This document shows, in pieces, positions 22,292 through 34,286 of a DNA stretch of 64,000 nucleotides; the first letter of the stretch is position 1, and each line of letters starts with the position of its first letter. The notes beneath the pieces are model-generated. The model made no database searches. It was not told where the DNA came from and saw only the letters and a list, made by a program, of their open reading frames with translations. Source of the DNA: Echinometra lucunter (lineage: Eukaryota; Echinodermata; Echinoidea; Camarodonta; Echinometridae); contig CM057151.1 of NCBI GenBank assembly GCA_029962745.1, positions 1,181,298 to 1,245,297 of the forward strand, read 5' to 3'. The translations under genes and the position numbers were made by a program.

Positions 22292-22686
22292 CACTGGCGT
22301 AAATCCACTCTGAGGAGTGGGGGGATGATTGACTTTTTGACGATTTTTTTTTCTGTCGATCTCACACTGAAGTATAAGCACACACCCTCACTGACCCCCA
22401 CAGACCCCCCTACACACATTTTAATATTTATTTTGCGAGCGAGCGAAGCGAGCGAGCCAAAAATAACCACTTTTTTGGTTTTCAATCGCATTTTCAAATA
22501 GAAATTGTAAAATATGATGGTTGTTTATGACAGATATTCAAAGATTTTACTAACGGATTAATTAAAATATATTTTCTTTCTTAAAAAGTGGGGGGGGGGG
22601 GGATATTTGTACACGCCATCCCCCCCTCTCCAAAAAGTGGGGGGGGGGGGGGATATATCCCCCCATCCCAGGGATTTACGCCAGTG
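22292..22686. mobile_element. hAT-type MITE, 395 bp, with 8-bp target duplication
   Basis: Ends CACTGGCGTAAATCC and its inverse GGATTTACGCCAGTG, flanked by CTTGTCCT on both sides (22284-22291 and 22687-22694). Unit D has the empty site (CTTGTCCTTATCC near 34211), which proves insertion after duplication. Inside are paired G and C runs and GAGCGAGCGAAGCGAGCGAG near 22437. No coding capacity. Confidence 0.85.
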
Positions 22687-22761
22687 CTTGTCCTTATCCA
22701 TACAGTGGTCTTTTCTTCAGTGTGGCCACAATGGTTTAATAATTAATATTGGTTTACAAGT

Positions 22762-22960
22762 TTTTTATAGTCTGCTTTCAAGAGATATAACTCACCGGTC
22801 AAACCTCGTACGACGAAGACTCTCTGTATACCAGCCAATGGGGTAAAACAGATGATAATTACTAGCACAGGATCATTCAGAATATATTTCTACTTCCCTG
22901 TTCCTGCATCACTCTGGCTGCTGCATAGGAAGATTTGTAAAATGAAATAGAAAGCGAAAG
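22762..22960 (-). promoter_or_regulatory. Promoter region of copy C: TATA-like box and ISRE-type element
   Basis: Minus-strand TATAAAAA at 22762-22769 and GAAATAGAAAGCGAAAG at 22944-22960, with the same spacing as copy A. The putative 5' UTR donor GTAAGT is present near 22200, and the MITE at 22292-22686 lies between it and the TATA-like box. Confidence 0.5.
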
Positions 22961-23191
22961 ACCTTTTTTTGAAACCCTTCCGAAACGTAATGAAATCAAG
23001 AGAGAGATAACCGCGGTATTAAACAAAACACTGCACTTAAGTAAATCATGTAGTCATGAACGCAACTGAGTGTTTTTAATATAGTACAATGTTATGATTT
23101 ATACTGTAAGGAATATGCTATGTCAGATACTTATGGCACATGATATGCATTATGCGTCCCTGAGAAAAGGAAAATCATCAATATGATTTGG

Positions 23192-25815
23192 AGACGTCAG
23201 ACTCAAAATGGGCTGTATAGAAGTCCAGAATACATATACACAAAATATTGGGAATATGCATAGTACTGCACGGAATTGTAGGGAAAGGATTTAAGAAGAA
23301 GATGCCTGCCCATTTACAGTGATTTTTTAAATAGAATTTCCAGGTAAAATATCATTGGGCTGTCAACACAGCATGTATTTATTTTCGCACAGCTTCCACA
23401 TGAATTTAAAAAATATATACAAGGAAACGAAATAAAAATACAAAGGAAACAAAACAGACGAGGGGAAAGAGGGAGGAGGGGAGGAAATGGAGAAAAATAT
23501 CAGGGATCTTTTTTTTTTTTAATTGTAAATTACAACACTTCCAATAGCAAATAACATGCGAAGGTTCACAATAACATGTTGAAATTATGCACTTATTAAA
23601 CACGAGACCGAAAACGGATCATAAGAATTCGGGTAACTTATGACTGGTTATGATATATTAGTTCATAGTGGGTTATGTTGTTGTTGTTGTTGTTCGTAGA
23701 AAGGGTTTACGGTTCACCATGTGGTAAGTCCTAAGGGACTATAGATAAAGTGGATAGAGATGGAGGTGAAATAGAGAGGCGAGAATGTAGGGAAATTGGA
23801 GGGTAGAGTATCTTTCGAGAACTGGGTGAAGTCCTAAAAAGGACTATAAACCAGAAGAGGTGAGATGATCGAGTTGTTGAAGAGATGAGGAGGTTTGAGT
23901 CGGCTAGAAGTGAAGACTTGAATAGAAGACTCGACGTTTCGGGCAGCTTGACTGTCCGTCTTCAGGACTGTTGTTGTTATATTAGCCTTTTGCAACATGT
24001 ACTTTCACAATGCAAACATTTGTATTCATTATTGTAAATATGTTCATTTTTATACGCATATTTATTATTGTACATATGTTCATTTTTATGCACAAATTCA
24101 TTATTGTAATAAATATACTTCTTGAGACTCTCATACTCCCGATCGGGGGTCGATAGAGTTTAATGAGATCTTATCTTATCTTATCTTATGATATTCCAAA
24201 GAAGAGACTAATGAAAATTCTATAGGCCTACAAGCATGAATCAGCTGCCATACTGTACTTTAACAGAAATGGAGCGCGAAGCCAGTGTTGGCTGTTAGCA
24301 TGAATGTAAATTGTATCATATACAGTTTACCAAAGAGAGAGCTCATGCATATAATTCACAGAGGTATATATTTCAGTATTATGTTTACTTTGGTTAATTT
24401 TCATCTAGAAGGTCTGTTTGATAGGGCAGAACACTGTTCCGAAAGTGGTTAATTTTACTTAGAAATTGCCGGTATTCTTCTGACCCGTGAAATAATGAGG
24501 GTTTGCTACATGCATGAGACTTGCTAAAATCAGTACGTTTTCTTCTTCTTTGAATCCAGAAGTTCAAGGTTACAACTTTGACAAACATCTGCATACGTTT
24601 CAATTAAAGCATGACAACACTGAACGATCTGTTTACGACAATCCTCCTCCCCCTCCCCCTTTCCCCATATAATTCAGTTATCTTACAATGTTTTTGCCTA
24701 TACATATTTTTTGTTTGTCTTGTTTTGCCTTTGCTTTAAGGATAGTGGCATCACTTTCAAACTGTCAAGTATTTAATGATTATGTTTCGATCATGTTTTG
24801 TTTTACTTTTTGTTTGTTTGATAATGTACAATTTTGTTTTGATATAATGTTTCTTTGCGTTGTTATATTCTGTTCTTATTATTCAACATGCATCTGTTAA
24901 GTTTTTTTCTATTTCGTTTTGATTTTGATGATCCTTCAGTACGTGTCAGGATTTTGTATCAATAAGATTTGAATTCAAATTTGAATTTGAATTTGAATTT
25001 GAATTTGAATTTGTTTTTTGCATAGGGCCTATGCAGGACAGCTCCAGAGTTTTATGGGCACAAGTCTTAACAAAGGATTATCTAGGTAAAGGATTCATAA
25101 TAAGTGTCATCCATCAGAGCTCTTAGTGTACAAAAATAGATATTTTTATCACTCAGAGAAATGTTCTAATAGCCATTTATTGGTCAGCATGCAAGGTAAT
25201 TAATATGTCAGATATTTTTATAGAGTAAATACATTGTAAGAGAGCTTTCATTCATTACTGGTTCTGTGTATAATAGGGATTAGAATGTAAGTAGCAAATG
25301 TTGATTTCTTTTTCTATTGTGGGACATGAGTTGAAAATGCAAAAGCATTAACAGAATGTGCATAATATCAGAGTTCGGATTTCAAAGTTTGTATCAAGAA
25401 AATGCCCTTTTTATCTGCCCATTGTTCAGCTATATTATACATATTTTACATACCTTCAGTACCTTTCTATATCACTCACCAGGGGAGGGGGATATATATT
25501 TTCAATGATCAGTATATTTAGGGCGATTCCATGCTAGAACATGAAAAAAGGCTAAAATTTAAAAATGCTTTCAATGAGTCACAAATAGTGTAATATTTAC
25601 CTAAACCTTCCTAAACCTTCCAAAACAAATGAGTTTTTGACCAATATGACCTCAGATATGGATTTTGGGGGTAAATGGTGGAATTTTCAATTTTCATGAA
25701 TTTCACAGTTTCAAGTAAATTTTTGTAAATTGTAGGCAGTGTCCAGCAAGCTTCAAATAACCTTACAACTCAGTGGAGTAAGGTATCATGGATGCTTCCA
25801 AATCATGCCTGATAT
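23192..25815. repeat. Segmental duplication, copy 2 (pair of 6480-8860)
   Basis: Collinear and nearly identical to 6480-8860. It differs by the 275-base insertion at 23695, a shorter (GAATTT)n and (TCTTA)n, and scattered substitutions. Similarity ends near 25815. Non-coding. Confidence 0.8.
23695..23969 (-). mobile_element. 275-base insertion in a (GTT)n tract, retroelement-like end
   Basis: Copy 1 (near 6957) has an uninterrupted (GTT)n; here 275 bases split it, with GTT repeats on both sides as the target. Read on the minus strand it starts AGTCCTGAAGACGG and soon has CCCGAAACGTCGAG. Such CTGAAGA...CGAAACGT pairs are common at the ends of Penelope-like and related elements. The interior has a partial direct repeat (AAGTCCTAA...GGACTATA). 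The family assignment is a guess; the insertion itself is certain. Confidence 0.6.
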
Positions 25816-25876
25816 TTTTATAACGTTAATATGCATTTAAAAGAGTTGATTGATAATACGTTATTTTTGCATTAGG

Positions 25877-26090
25877 TTGTGACTCTCCTCTACGCGGGTT
25901 CATCATTTAACGGGTCCTATCCGAGGGATGGAGTGTCTTCCACAGAAACATAGCCTGCGTCTATATTATAAAACAATGGAAGGGCACGTTTACTCACAAC
26001 GGAGGCTTCAAGCATCCGCCTGGGTTGGACTCAAACACACGATCTTTGGTTCAACATTCAGACGCTTTACCGACTGAGCTAACTCACCTC
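25877..26090 (-). mobile_element. tRNA-derived SINE, copy 1
   Basis: On the minus strand the right end reads like a tRNA head with A box TTAGCTCAGTCGG and a decayed B box, followed by a tail region shared with the copies at 36322 and 43291. The head is folded into a longer repeat, and downstream words (GGATGCTTGAAGC) are shared, so it is a SINE, not a tRNA gene. Confidence 0.65.
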
Positions 26091-26139
26091 GAAGTTCTTG
26101 AACTTCAAACGGGATGGAGTGGTGGGGACAGGGAGAGGC

Positions 26140-27186
26140 CGATACGCCAGCTCCCCCTATGTTTCGGTAAATTATGGGTTTGTTATTTGTTATTTAAAAT
26201 ATGAGCAGGTATGAATGATGAGAAATATGTCATGAGATTACATTTTCTCTTTCTAACAATGGAGTAATCACATCAACAAAAGTTGGCATCCATAGTTCCT
26301 CTGATGAATGAATATAGTGCTCTGGTAGGTAGGCCTACACAAACATAATTGCGCATAGAATCACTTCATATTTTTAGAAAAAGAAGAAAGTCTCTACCAG
26401 TGAAACACACACAGACCATAATGTAGTCAAGACACACTAATTTCATTCCATTACATGTGTGTGGAATATATATTGTTCATATCTCAGGAAGATATTCTAC
26501 AAACATTATAATTCAGAATCGTAATAACGGGCAAAAATATTTTACACATTTCTACCTCAGTTTTGTTACACAAGGACACATTCATTGTGTAACAGAAACA
26601 TCTTCGAATAACTTGGGTATATGGTTCACATATGACTAGTCGCAAAAAGGACGATACATGAACTCCCGTATATTCTCGCAAACCTTCAGTCAGCGATTAT
26701 ATTAATTACGAAGAATAAGACTTACGTTTTCGACCAATGCAAATTTTATTAAGAGTATTCATATAATCAAGTGCTTTCGATCCCAATTCTAGACTGATTG
26801 ATAAGAATAAATGATAAATATGATAGCGATGCTTATGTATAGCACCGGTATCCGCCAGGTCCTGAAGCTCATGGCGCTTAACAAATTACACATCATTAAC
26901 ATCATCGAGAAAATACATATTGGAAAAATAGATTCTTAAACTAAGAAAAAATATTACATGTTGTTGATATTCATTCCTCTTCACTTTACAATTCAAATAG
27001 AAGAAACACTATATTTACATAAATTGCCACATCAATTATGCTAATTCCTAAAAGAGGTTGAACTATATCTCAACTATAAAGTTCTTGTTTTATTTGATAA
27101 GAGTACAGGTAAGAACTTCATGATTTGGGAGAGGGTACTTCCTATCGTCTGCAGTAATAACACTTATAGTGCTTATCAATCATGGA
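26140..27186. repeat. Unit D downstream flank, first part
   Basis: Collinear with 36560-37480 and 43560-44525. It stops at CATGGA where the LINE is inserted, and resumes at about 31295. No gene seen. Confidence 0.7.
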
Positions 27187-27842
27187 TCAATTACAAGGAT
27201 TTCAAACTTCATTTCATGGAATAAGTCATTATTCCACTTTCCATTTTAAAAGTACTCTAATGAACTTTTTAAATGGATTGTAAACATTTTACTTATAAGC
27301 TGACATCTCATTTATTTGATAGTACTCTTAAATGTGAAAATACAAATTCGTTAAAGTTATCTCATATTAATGTCCGCTCTTTGTCAAAAAATTTTGAATC
27401 ATTTAAATTGCTGTTTGAAGATTGTATTCATACAAGGTTTGATATCATTGGTATGTCTGAAATTTGGAACTGCCCAACAAGTCCATATTTGGTATGGAAA
27501 GACTCTTGAGGTAGAATGTCGCTAAGACGACTCAAGAGGAGGGGGTGTTGGAGCATATATCAATACATCATTGAAGTATACATGTTTGTAATATTATGTA
27601 ATTCATGCAGAATCACTTTGGCTACAAATTAATACTGCTGGTGACACAAAAATTACAGAAGGGATAATCTATACGAAACCTAATACAAATGTGAAGAAAT
27701 TTCAAGATGGATTGTTGAGTGTGTTAGAAACTTTCAGAGTAGATAGAAATAGGTGTGTGCTTTTGGGAGACTTCAATATCAATAGTTTGATCGTAGGTGA
27801 CTGTCCAGTCGAAGAGTTTTTGACATCACTGCAGTGTATAGG

Positions 27843-28620
27843 CCCAGGGGGGGGGGGGGGGGGGGGGGTATGTGGTATGTGCCGCGGGCGAGACAAAAAA
27901 CGGGGGCTTTGGAAAGGGCTTATTGTGAAAAGGAGGGTCTTCGGAACGGGCTTCGGAACTACAAATGTTTGTGAAAACGGGGGTCTTTGGAACGGTTCCC
28001 CTGCGTGTGAGTGCGTATGTATCCCTATGGAACGGGCATACGTGCATGCAGCTAGCCCGGCGGCACGGGCGCCAGGTGCGCTCTAGTCTAGATTCTGGAC
28101 TCTTTTTATGAAGTTTTTATATTCCCCGAAACAGCTGCTAAACTCACTGTACGCGTCAAGTCGAGTGATGGCGCGATCCCGAGAACCTCAGAGAACCTGT
28201 CCACCCGGCGGACAGGTTCTCGGGATCGCGCCATCACTCGACTTGACGTGTACAGTGAGTTTGGCAGTTGTTTCGGGGAATATAAAACTTCATAAAAAGA
28301 GTCCAGAATCTAGACTAGGTGCGCTCGTGCAGAGGCGATGGTCGGACAGCGCTCTGCGGGCCGCCTTTCACCAAAAATTGTAGCGGATCAATGCGGCCGG
28401 AACGGCGTAACGAAAATTATGCGAAGCTTTGGAACGGATTTCTGTCTTCTTTTTTCTCGATAAGAAGAAAATTCTATGCTTTGGAACGGCTTTCTTTGTT
28501 CTTTTTCTCAATAAGATAAAAATGCTATGCTTTGGAACGGAAATTTGAGTGTTAAAACGGGGGTCTTCTCCGCGGCACATACCCACCACGCATTATATAC
28601 TGAGTGCCCCCCCCCCCGGG
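27843..28620. mobile_element. 778-bp TIR element inserted in the LINE, 8-bp target duplication
   Basis: Flanked by TGTATAGG on both sides (27835-27842 and 28621-28628). Ends are CCCAGGGGGGG and, inverted, CCCGGGGGGGG, followed inside by an inverted GGTATGTGCCGCGG. The body has several copies of CTTTGGAACGG-type words. The LINE reading frame resumes directly after the second duplication, confirming the insertion. 8-bp duplication suggests hAT; no transposase frame. Confidence 0.8.
28084..28317. mobile_element. Foldback element, 234 bp, nested in the 778-bp element
   Basis: Almost the whole length is an inverted repeat: outer arms about 107 bases (ends TAGTCTAGATTCTGG) with few mismatches, plus an inner hairpin (AGAACCTGTCC / GGACAGGTTCT). 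It is flanked by GGTGCGCTC on both sides (28075-28083, 28318-28326), an 8-9 bp target duplication. No coding capacity. Duplication length fits a Mutator-like or hAT-like mobiliser. Confidence 0.8.
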
Positions 28621-30075
28621 TGTATAGGATTCGATCAACTGATTCAATCACCAACAAGGGTAACTAAAGATTCTTCTACTTTAATAGATCACATATATTC
28701 AAATATCAGCATGTCTGATATTCATTCAGGTATAATAAAGTCCGATGTATCTGATCATTTCACAGTTTTTGCAATCTTCAGAAACTTAGCAAATAAAGCA
28801 CATTCCAATAAAAAGAAAATTCACTATCGATGCTACAAGAGATAAGATATCAGTATATTTAAAAAAGATCTTGCTTCTGTGAACTGGGAAAAAGTATATA
28901 AATCAAAAGACGTTAACACAGCTTATTCTAATTTCTGCAGTATTTTCTTAAAGATTTGCAATAGACATGCACCAATGGTTACTATGCAGTTAGGGAAAAG
29001 AAAAACTGCTAAAAAGCCATGGATATCTCGAGGTATAAAGAAATCTATTAATTTGAAAAATAAAATGTATTCGAAAGTTATTAAATCGAATTATCGTCAA
29101 GATCTTGCAGATAAATACAAGAAGTATAGAAATGTACTGACCACTATCCTGAAAACTGCAAAGAGGAATTACTACTCTGAATTGTTATATAATAATAGGA
29201 AGGACACAAATAAGACATGGGCTATTATCAATGAATTATTAGGGGGAAAAAATCGAAGTGTTGAAGTGGACAAACTGGTAAAGAATGTATGTGGAATTAG
29301 GATACAACTTACATCTGTATCTGACATTGTTAATGAATTTAATGATTTTAATGATTTCTTTGTAAATATTGGACCAGATTTGGCTAATGTATTGCCAAAA
29401 GAAGATGCGTATATGTATTACTTGCAGCACCGTATGGAGAAATCTTTATTTTGGAACACAATAACCCCGGCTGAAGTCAGAGGTCAATTTTTGCAACTAG
29501 GCACCAAGAAGGCTTGTGGTCACGATAACATTCCAGCACACTTGATTAAAGATGGCGCTCCTTTAATATCACACCCATTGGCATATATCTTTGACTTGTC
29601 TTTAGAAACTGGTAGTTTTCCAGATGAAATGAAAATTGCGAAGGTTACTCCCCTGCATAAAAAGGGGTCAAGAAAAGAACCGGGTAATTATATACCAATA
29701 TCGGTTCTACCAGTCCTAGGTAAAGTCTTTGAGAAATTAATAAATATCAGATTGATACAATTTCTGGAATCAAATGATGTCTTCTATAACCATCAGTATG
29801 GGTTTCTGAAAAAATATAATACCAAATTGTCGCTAATCAACTTGATAAATGCAACTTTGAAGTCTATAGATGAAGGAAAAGTAACACTTGGTGTTTTCAT
29901 TGACTTTAAAAAAGCTTTTGACACTATTGATCATGATATACTGCTAGGTAAACTCTCTCATTAGGGCATCTTAGTCGCAGATTTCAGTTTGTCCAGTGTG
30001 GTCAAGCATTATCCGGAAAGAAAGAGATAAAATGTGGTGTTCCGCAAGGGTCAGTGCTCGGACCGACTTTATTTT

Positions 30076-30113
<38 letters not shown>

Positions 30114-31294
30114 GACTTGCCTTCTGTTACTGATTTCTTTAATTTTCGCTTATTTGCTGATGGTTCGGACTTATTCCATACTTTTCCAGCTGAGCAGGTA
30201 GAAATTGATGTGAATGAAATAAATGAAAAAATGCAAAAGATACGAAAGTGGTGCCAATAAACTTACAATTAACCTAGCGAAAACTAATTTCATGTTAATA
30301 AGTAGTAGGAGGAAGAAAATAGCTATGAATGGTGAACTAAATATAGCAGGAAAAAAATCAAGGAGGTTGATAATGCCACTTTTATTGGGATCAACATTGA
30401 TAAACATCTGTCTTGGAATAATCATATTCGCTTTGTAAATCAGTCTATAAGGAAGAAGGTTGGAGTGCTATTCAGGTTGAGACATTTTGTACCCAGGCAC
30501 ACTTTAATACTTTTATATAAAGCATTTATACAGCCACATATTACTTATGGAATAGAGGTGTGGGGAAGTACCTATAAGACTAACCTAAGAAGCATATTTT
30601 ATTCACAAAAAATGGCAGTACGTGCTATAACATTTAGTCAGTGGAGAACTCATACAAAACCACTATTTCAAACTTTGAGAGTTCTAAATGTGTATGAACT
30701 ACATGATTTATCAATTTCTACCTTCATGTTTGATTTATTCAATAATGACTTGCCTCATATTTTAAGAGATTACTGTGATCCTATACAGCACAGTTACTCT
30801 ACAAGACAAAAGGAAGGTGGACAATTATGTTTTCCTAAATTTACACAAGGTCAATTTTCAGTGTCTTTCATGGGCACTGAACTTTGGAAAAGATTACCTA
30901 AAAATATCAGATTAATCAGGTCTAGAAGTCACTTTCGTAGTTCAGTAACGCCACGCTTATTGAGCAAATCATAACTGAGAGTCTGTATATATACATGTAC
31001 ATATATGTTTATGCATAATGGATGTACTAACTTTACTTTGTTTTGTCTGTAATTGTTAATTAGCTATCATCATTTTACCAGCAAATATCAGGATATTTCA
31101 ATTACTGTTTGTTTAATCTTATTATTGAAATATTTGTTGTTTTGGGGGATCAGGCTCGACTAGCACGTGTGCTATTATCTGATCCCTTTTTATCAACCAA
31201 TGCCTTTCATTTTCCTTTATGTTAATGTCATTGTCTGAATGCAAAGCAATGTATTATTATTGTTGTTGATAAATAAATCAATCAATCAATCAAT

Positions 31295-32220
31295 TATATG
31301 TAGTTCGCCTCTCGACCTCTAAGATTTAATGATCTATTTTTTATACCGCATTGATCCCTTATTTACTCTTCCTTAATGCAGGTAAAAACAAAGGGAGGTG
31401 GTTTACAGTGCATGCCAGAAAAAGTTCGAAAAATTTTGGAAAAAAGCCCAGTTTGAAAAAGTCGCCAGAAAAATAATCAAAATGTTTGTAGGACAGTTTC
31501 ATGATACCAAGTCTTTCCTTCTTGTCTTGTTGTCGTCGTTTTTGTTTGTTTGTTTTTTAAAGGGTGCAAAATCCACACTAATTGACAAGAATTGGTATTT
31601 TGGTCTGGGCGGTATCAACAGAGCTGAAGACGGTTAAAAGTTCCCAGTTGGAATGGGCCCCTAAAATGATCATTTCAAAATCATACCTATAGATAGCTTT
31701 CAATCTCTTAAAATTGATTGAAGAGATCAAACATGCTGGGTGACGAAGGGGGGGGGGGGGGTCATTCTGGCACTTTGAAAATATCTGTATGTGCAGTATA
31801 TTATATTTAATATAATCCGATTTACTGCACATAAGGATGGGAAAAGGAGGGATGGGCATTTTGGGTGGGTTATGAAATTATGAAATCTCCCATGTCGTCT
31901 TATGATGAACAATTATGTAACGTTATTTTGCATGCCGGTCGATAAACACTTCAATGTGCAACAACTCGGGAATGTGTGGTGGTGGGTCATCTGTGGTATT
32001 TTTACCTCTGACATGGTTACACCGAACTTGCCAGACACAGAAGTAAATTGTGATATCTGCTTGCTCTCTTATAGATTCATCTCATCATATTCTTTGTCAC
32101 ATCCAGCACTTGTTCACGTGTCTGTATTAACCGATCGTGGAAGTAACGTTTACTTGATACTTCCTTTACCTAACCTAGAATCAATATCTTCGTACAGGTG
32201 CCCTGAGAGACCATGGTCAG
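31295..32220. repeat. Unit D downstream flank, second part
   Basis: Resumes the unit after the LINE (GTAGTTCGCCTCTCGACC) and is collinear with 44530-45280 and 37490-38380. Contains a poly-G run at about 31748-31761. No gene seen. Confidence 0.7.
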
Positions 32221-32224
32221 AATG

Positions 32225-32230
32225 TTTATT
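32225..32230 (-). terminator. Poly(A) signal of pseudogene D
   Basis: Minus-strand AATAAA in the conserved position, 30 bases past the ancestral stop. Confidence 0.5.
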
Positions 32231-32260
32231 CTGGTGAGAATCAAAGAGTGGCACAGCAAA

Positions 32261-33887
32261 TCAAGGGTTATCGCTGGAACATGGTTCCTGTGAGTTATTT
32301 TCAAGAACAAAATACAGGGGGGTATCATCTGCTTTCTGTTCGGAAGGTCCGGTCGTTGTTTTCCATTGAATGGCATCACTGGATTCGTACAGGATGTTAT
32401 CCATCATCACTTCATCCGAGACTTCACATCCCACACTTGAGGAGGTGTAGGTATCTTGATTGGGGAAGCAATTTGTTTTGTCGTCATTTTCTAGTACAAA
32501 ATAGTGGTGCGCCACATCAGAGTTATCTTGACTGTTGGAGTCTTTCAGCTCTATCATGGGAATCGCCTCACTTGCATGCATATGAGTTTCAGCAAAGCTC
32601 TTATCAGAGAGATCCACCCTGCAATCAGACCCTTCAATAACATCACGCGAACCCTGATTGCTACCAGTCAGGTTATCAGTCGTCAAAATATTCTGCTGGA
32701 TGTCAAAATCTAAGATAGGTGAGTAATAGTGGTCATTGGTTGATTCCTCATGTTTCAAATGACAAATTGTCATCCCGCTGTTTTGGAACGTGAAGTCAGG
32801 GATTGTAGTGGAGAGGGTCTGAATCTTTGCTCCGGGGGACTTTGCCCAACCTTTCCGTAGCTTGATCCTATCTTGAACATTGCTGGATTTATAGTTTTGT
32901 CTTCGAGTCTTTATTAGAATGATGACCAAAATAATGACCCCTGCTGAAATACTTGTAGAAATGAGAATGATTGTCTTGTTTTGATTTGCTGTCTCAGTTG
33001 TCGATATAAACACTAATGCTGTTGACTGAGATGTCGTAGGCCTAGATCCTGTAGAGAAGGGAACAGCTATCGTTACATTTGGAGTGAGCGTTTGTGGTAC
33101 AATTGCTTGTAATTGAGGTGTAGTCCATGTAAGAGACATCTCTAATTTTGGAGTTGGTTGAGAGTCGGATGAAACAAAAACGTGCGTTGTGGCCGTTGTC
33201 ATGTTTTCAGGCGTAGATGGTTGAGATGCCATATCTCTCAAAAATTTCTTAATGATTGTTGAATCCGTTGGGAATTGCTTTTCGATAAGTGTTGTAATTA
33301 GATTTGTCTGGGACTGCATTGTCTCCGTTAGTTTTTGTGTAAAGGGGGGTAGAGGAAATGGACTTCATGGAGGAGAACGGCGATGAAGAAGAACGTGACA
33401 ACCGTTGTGATACTGATGTTGATCTCGTAGTTGTCGTAATCCTCTGTCCACAGAAATCGATATCAAAATTCACATTAATTGAACAGGTACATTTGATGAT
33501 AACAGTGATATTGTAAACATATAACTCAACTGTACGTGAGAGACAGGTGTATAATGCCGAGTCTTGCTCTTTAATGTTAGAAATATGAAGTGTAAAATTC
33601 TTGGTTGAGCCGTTGACAGGCCGATTGTCGACGGAAATACGAGGATCATTACGAAACTCTGTGTAAATTGCACCTTGAGTATAATTTCTATCAGCGATTG
33701 CCATTTAATTCTCTCCATTCTTTTCCCAGAATAAACGGGCGTTCGGATCCCAATCCGTCACACAATCTAGAGTCAAATTATCTCCGACGTTCAGTGCTCT
33801 TGTCACGTATATACGCGATCCATCGGAGAAGTGCGGACAGGAGGCCACGCATATTAAAACAGCTATGTAGACATTCAAGACCTCCAT
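32261..33887 (-). pseudogene. Ig-domain receptor-like copy D, pseudogene
   Basis: Same plan as copy C (signal peptide, one V-like Ig domain, Ser/Thr stalk, membrane helix, tail with YSPI, YFVL, YESS and YFVL). Two lesions. First, an in-frame TAA at about 33705-33707, where copy C has TAC (Tyr before IAIAG), stops translation after about 60 residues, inside the Ig domain. Second, one extra C in a C run at about 33340-33345 shifts the stalk frame, so the last 352 codons (to 32261) are in a different frame. The stalk is also shorter than in C. The homopolymer indel could be a sequencing error, but the nonsense codon is a simple substitution. Its upstream region is also split by a LINE fragment. 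Confidence 0.85.
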
Positions 33888-34286
33888 TTCCCTGATGGCT
33901 TAAATTGAAACACCAATTAAATATCTTGAATCAATCTTTTCCTTGTGGTTGTGGAAGATATTCAACGTGTATTCACTAAGGAAAACCAGTAATCTTTCTT
34001 TTTTTCAGTGTAGTACTTAAACTATCAACGATGGTGTACTTGATAGTAATCTCACCGTCTTTACCTTCAATTCAATACTTGTTTAGATACGTGATCTTTC
34101 TTTGATCCGAGATCAGTGAAGGGCCTATTTACGGAAAACTTCACTGATAAGCAAGTGTGGTTAACACAAAGTATCATGTGAATAAGAAATGAAACGTATT
34201 CACTGGTCACTCTTGTCCTTATCCATACAGTGGTCTTTCTTCAGTGTGGCCACAATGTTTTAATAATTAATATTGGTATACAAGTC

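Larger units (their letters stand above)
27273..30974 (+). pseudogene. LINE endonuclease/reverse transcriptase, broken
   Basis: Pieces at 27273-27509 (endonuclease start, HINVRSLSKNFESF, ...MSEIW), 27691-27840 (LLGDFNIN) and 28621-28845 (LIDHIYSN, SDVSDHF) make an apurinic-type endonuclease. 28879-29964 is the linker and fingers/palm (VTPLHKKGSR, FIDFKKAFDTIDHDI). 30030-30260 holds GVPQGSVLGP and the catalytic box, which reads FADG where FADD is expected. 30465-30974 is the C-terminal part (HITYGIEVWG). Damage includes the stop after KLSH (29962), a (TA)n run turning FLIYINDLP into an IY-repeat (30078-30110), frameshifts near 30260 and 30440, and the insertion at 27843. Replication-incompetent relic. 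Confidence 0.85.
27187..31294 (+). mobile_element. CR1-type non-LTR retrotransposon (LINE), about 4.1 kb, inactive
   Basis: It splits the unit sequence AATCATGGAATATCTGTAG, known intact in other units, and ends in an (ATCA)n tail typical of CR1-like LINEs. Coding order: endonuclease (HINVRSL, SEIW, GDFN, SDH) then reverse transcriptase. The reading frame is broken by stops, frameshifts, a (TA)n expansion and a nested 778-bp element. The 5' end lacks an ORF1, so it is probably 5'-truncated. Clade assignment (CR1/jockey group) rests on motif style only. Confidence 0.85.

Noticed and set aside
32248..32640. Plus-strand frames opposite the receptor tails (here, and at 2969, 13279, 20301, 38448, 45650)
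   Set aside because: They recur at the same place antisense to every copy and follow from the conserved tail codons. No domain, signal or start context.
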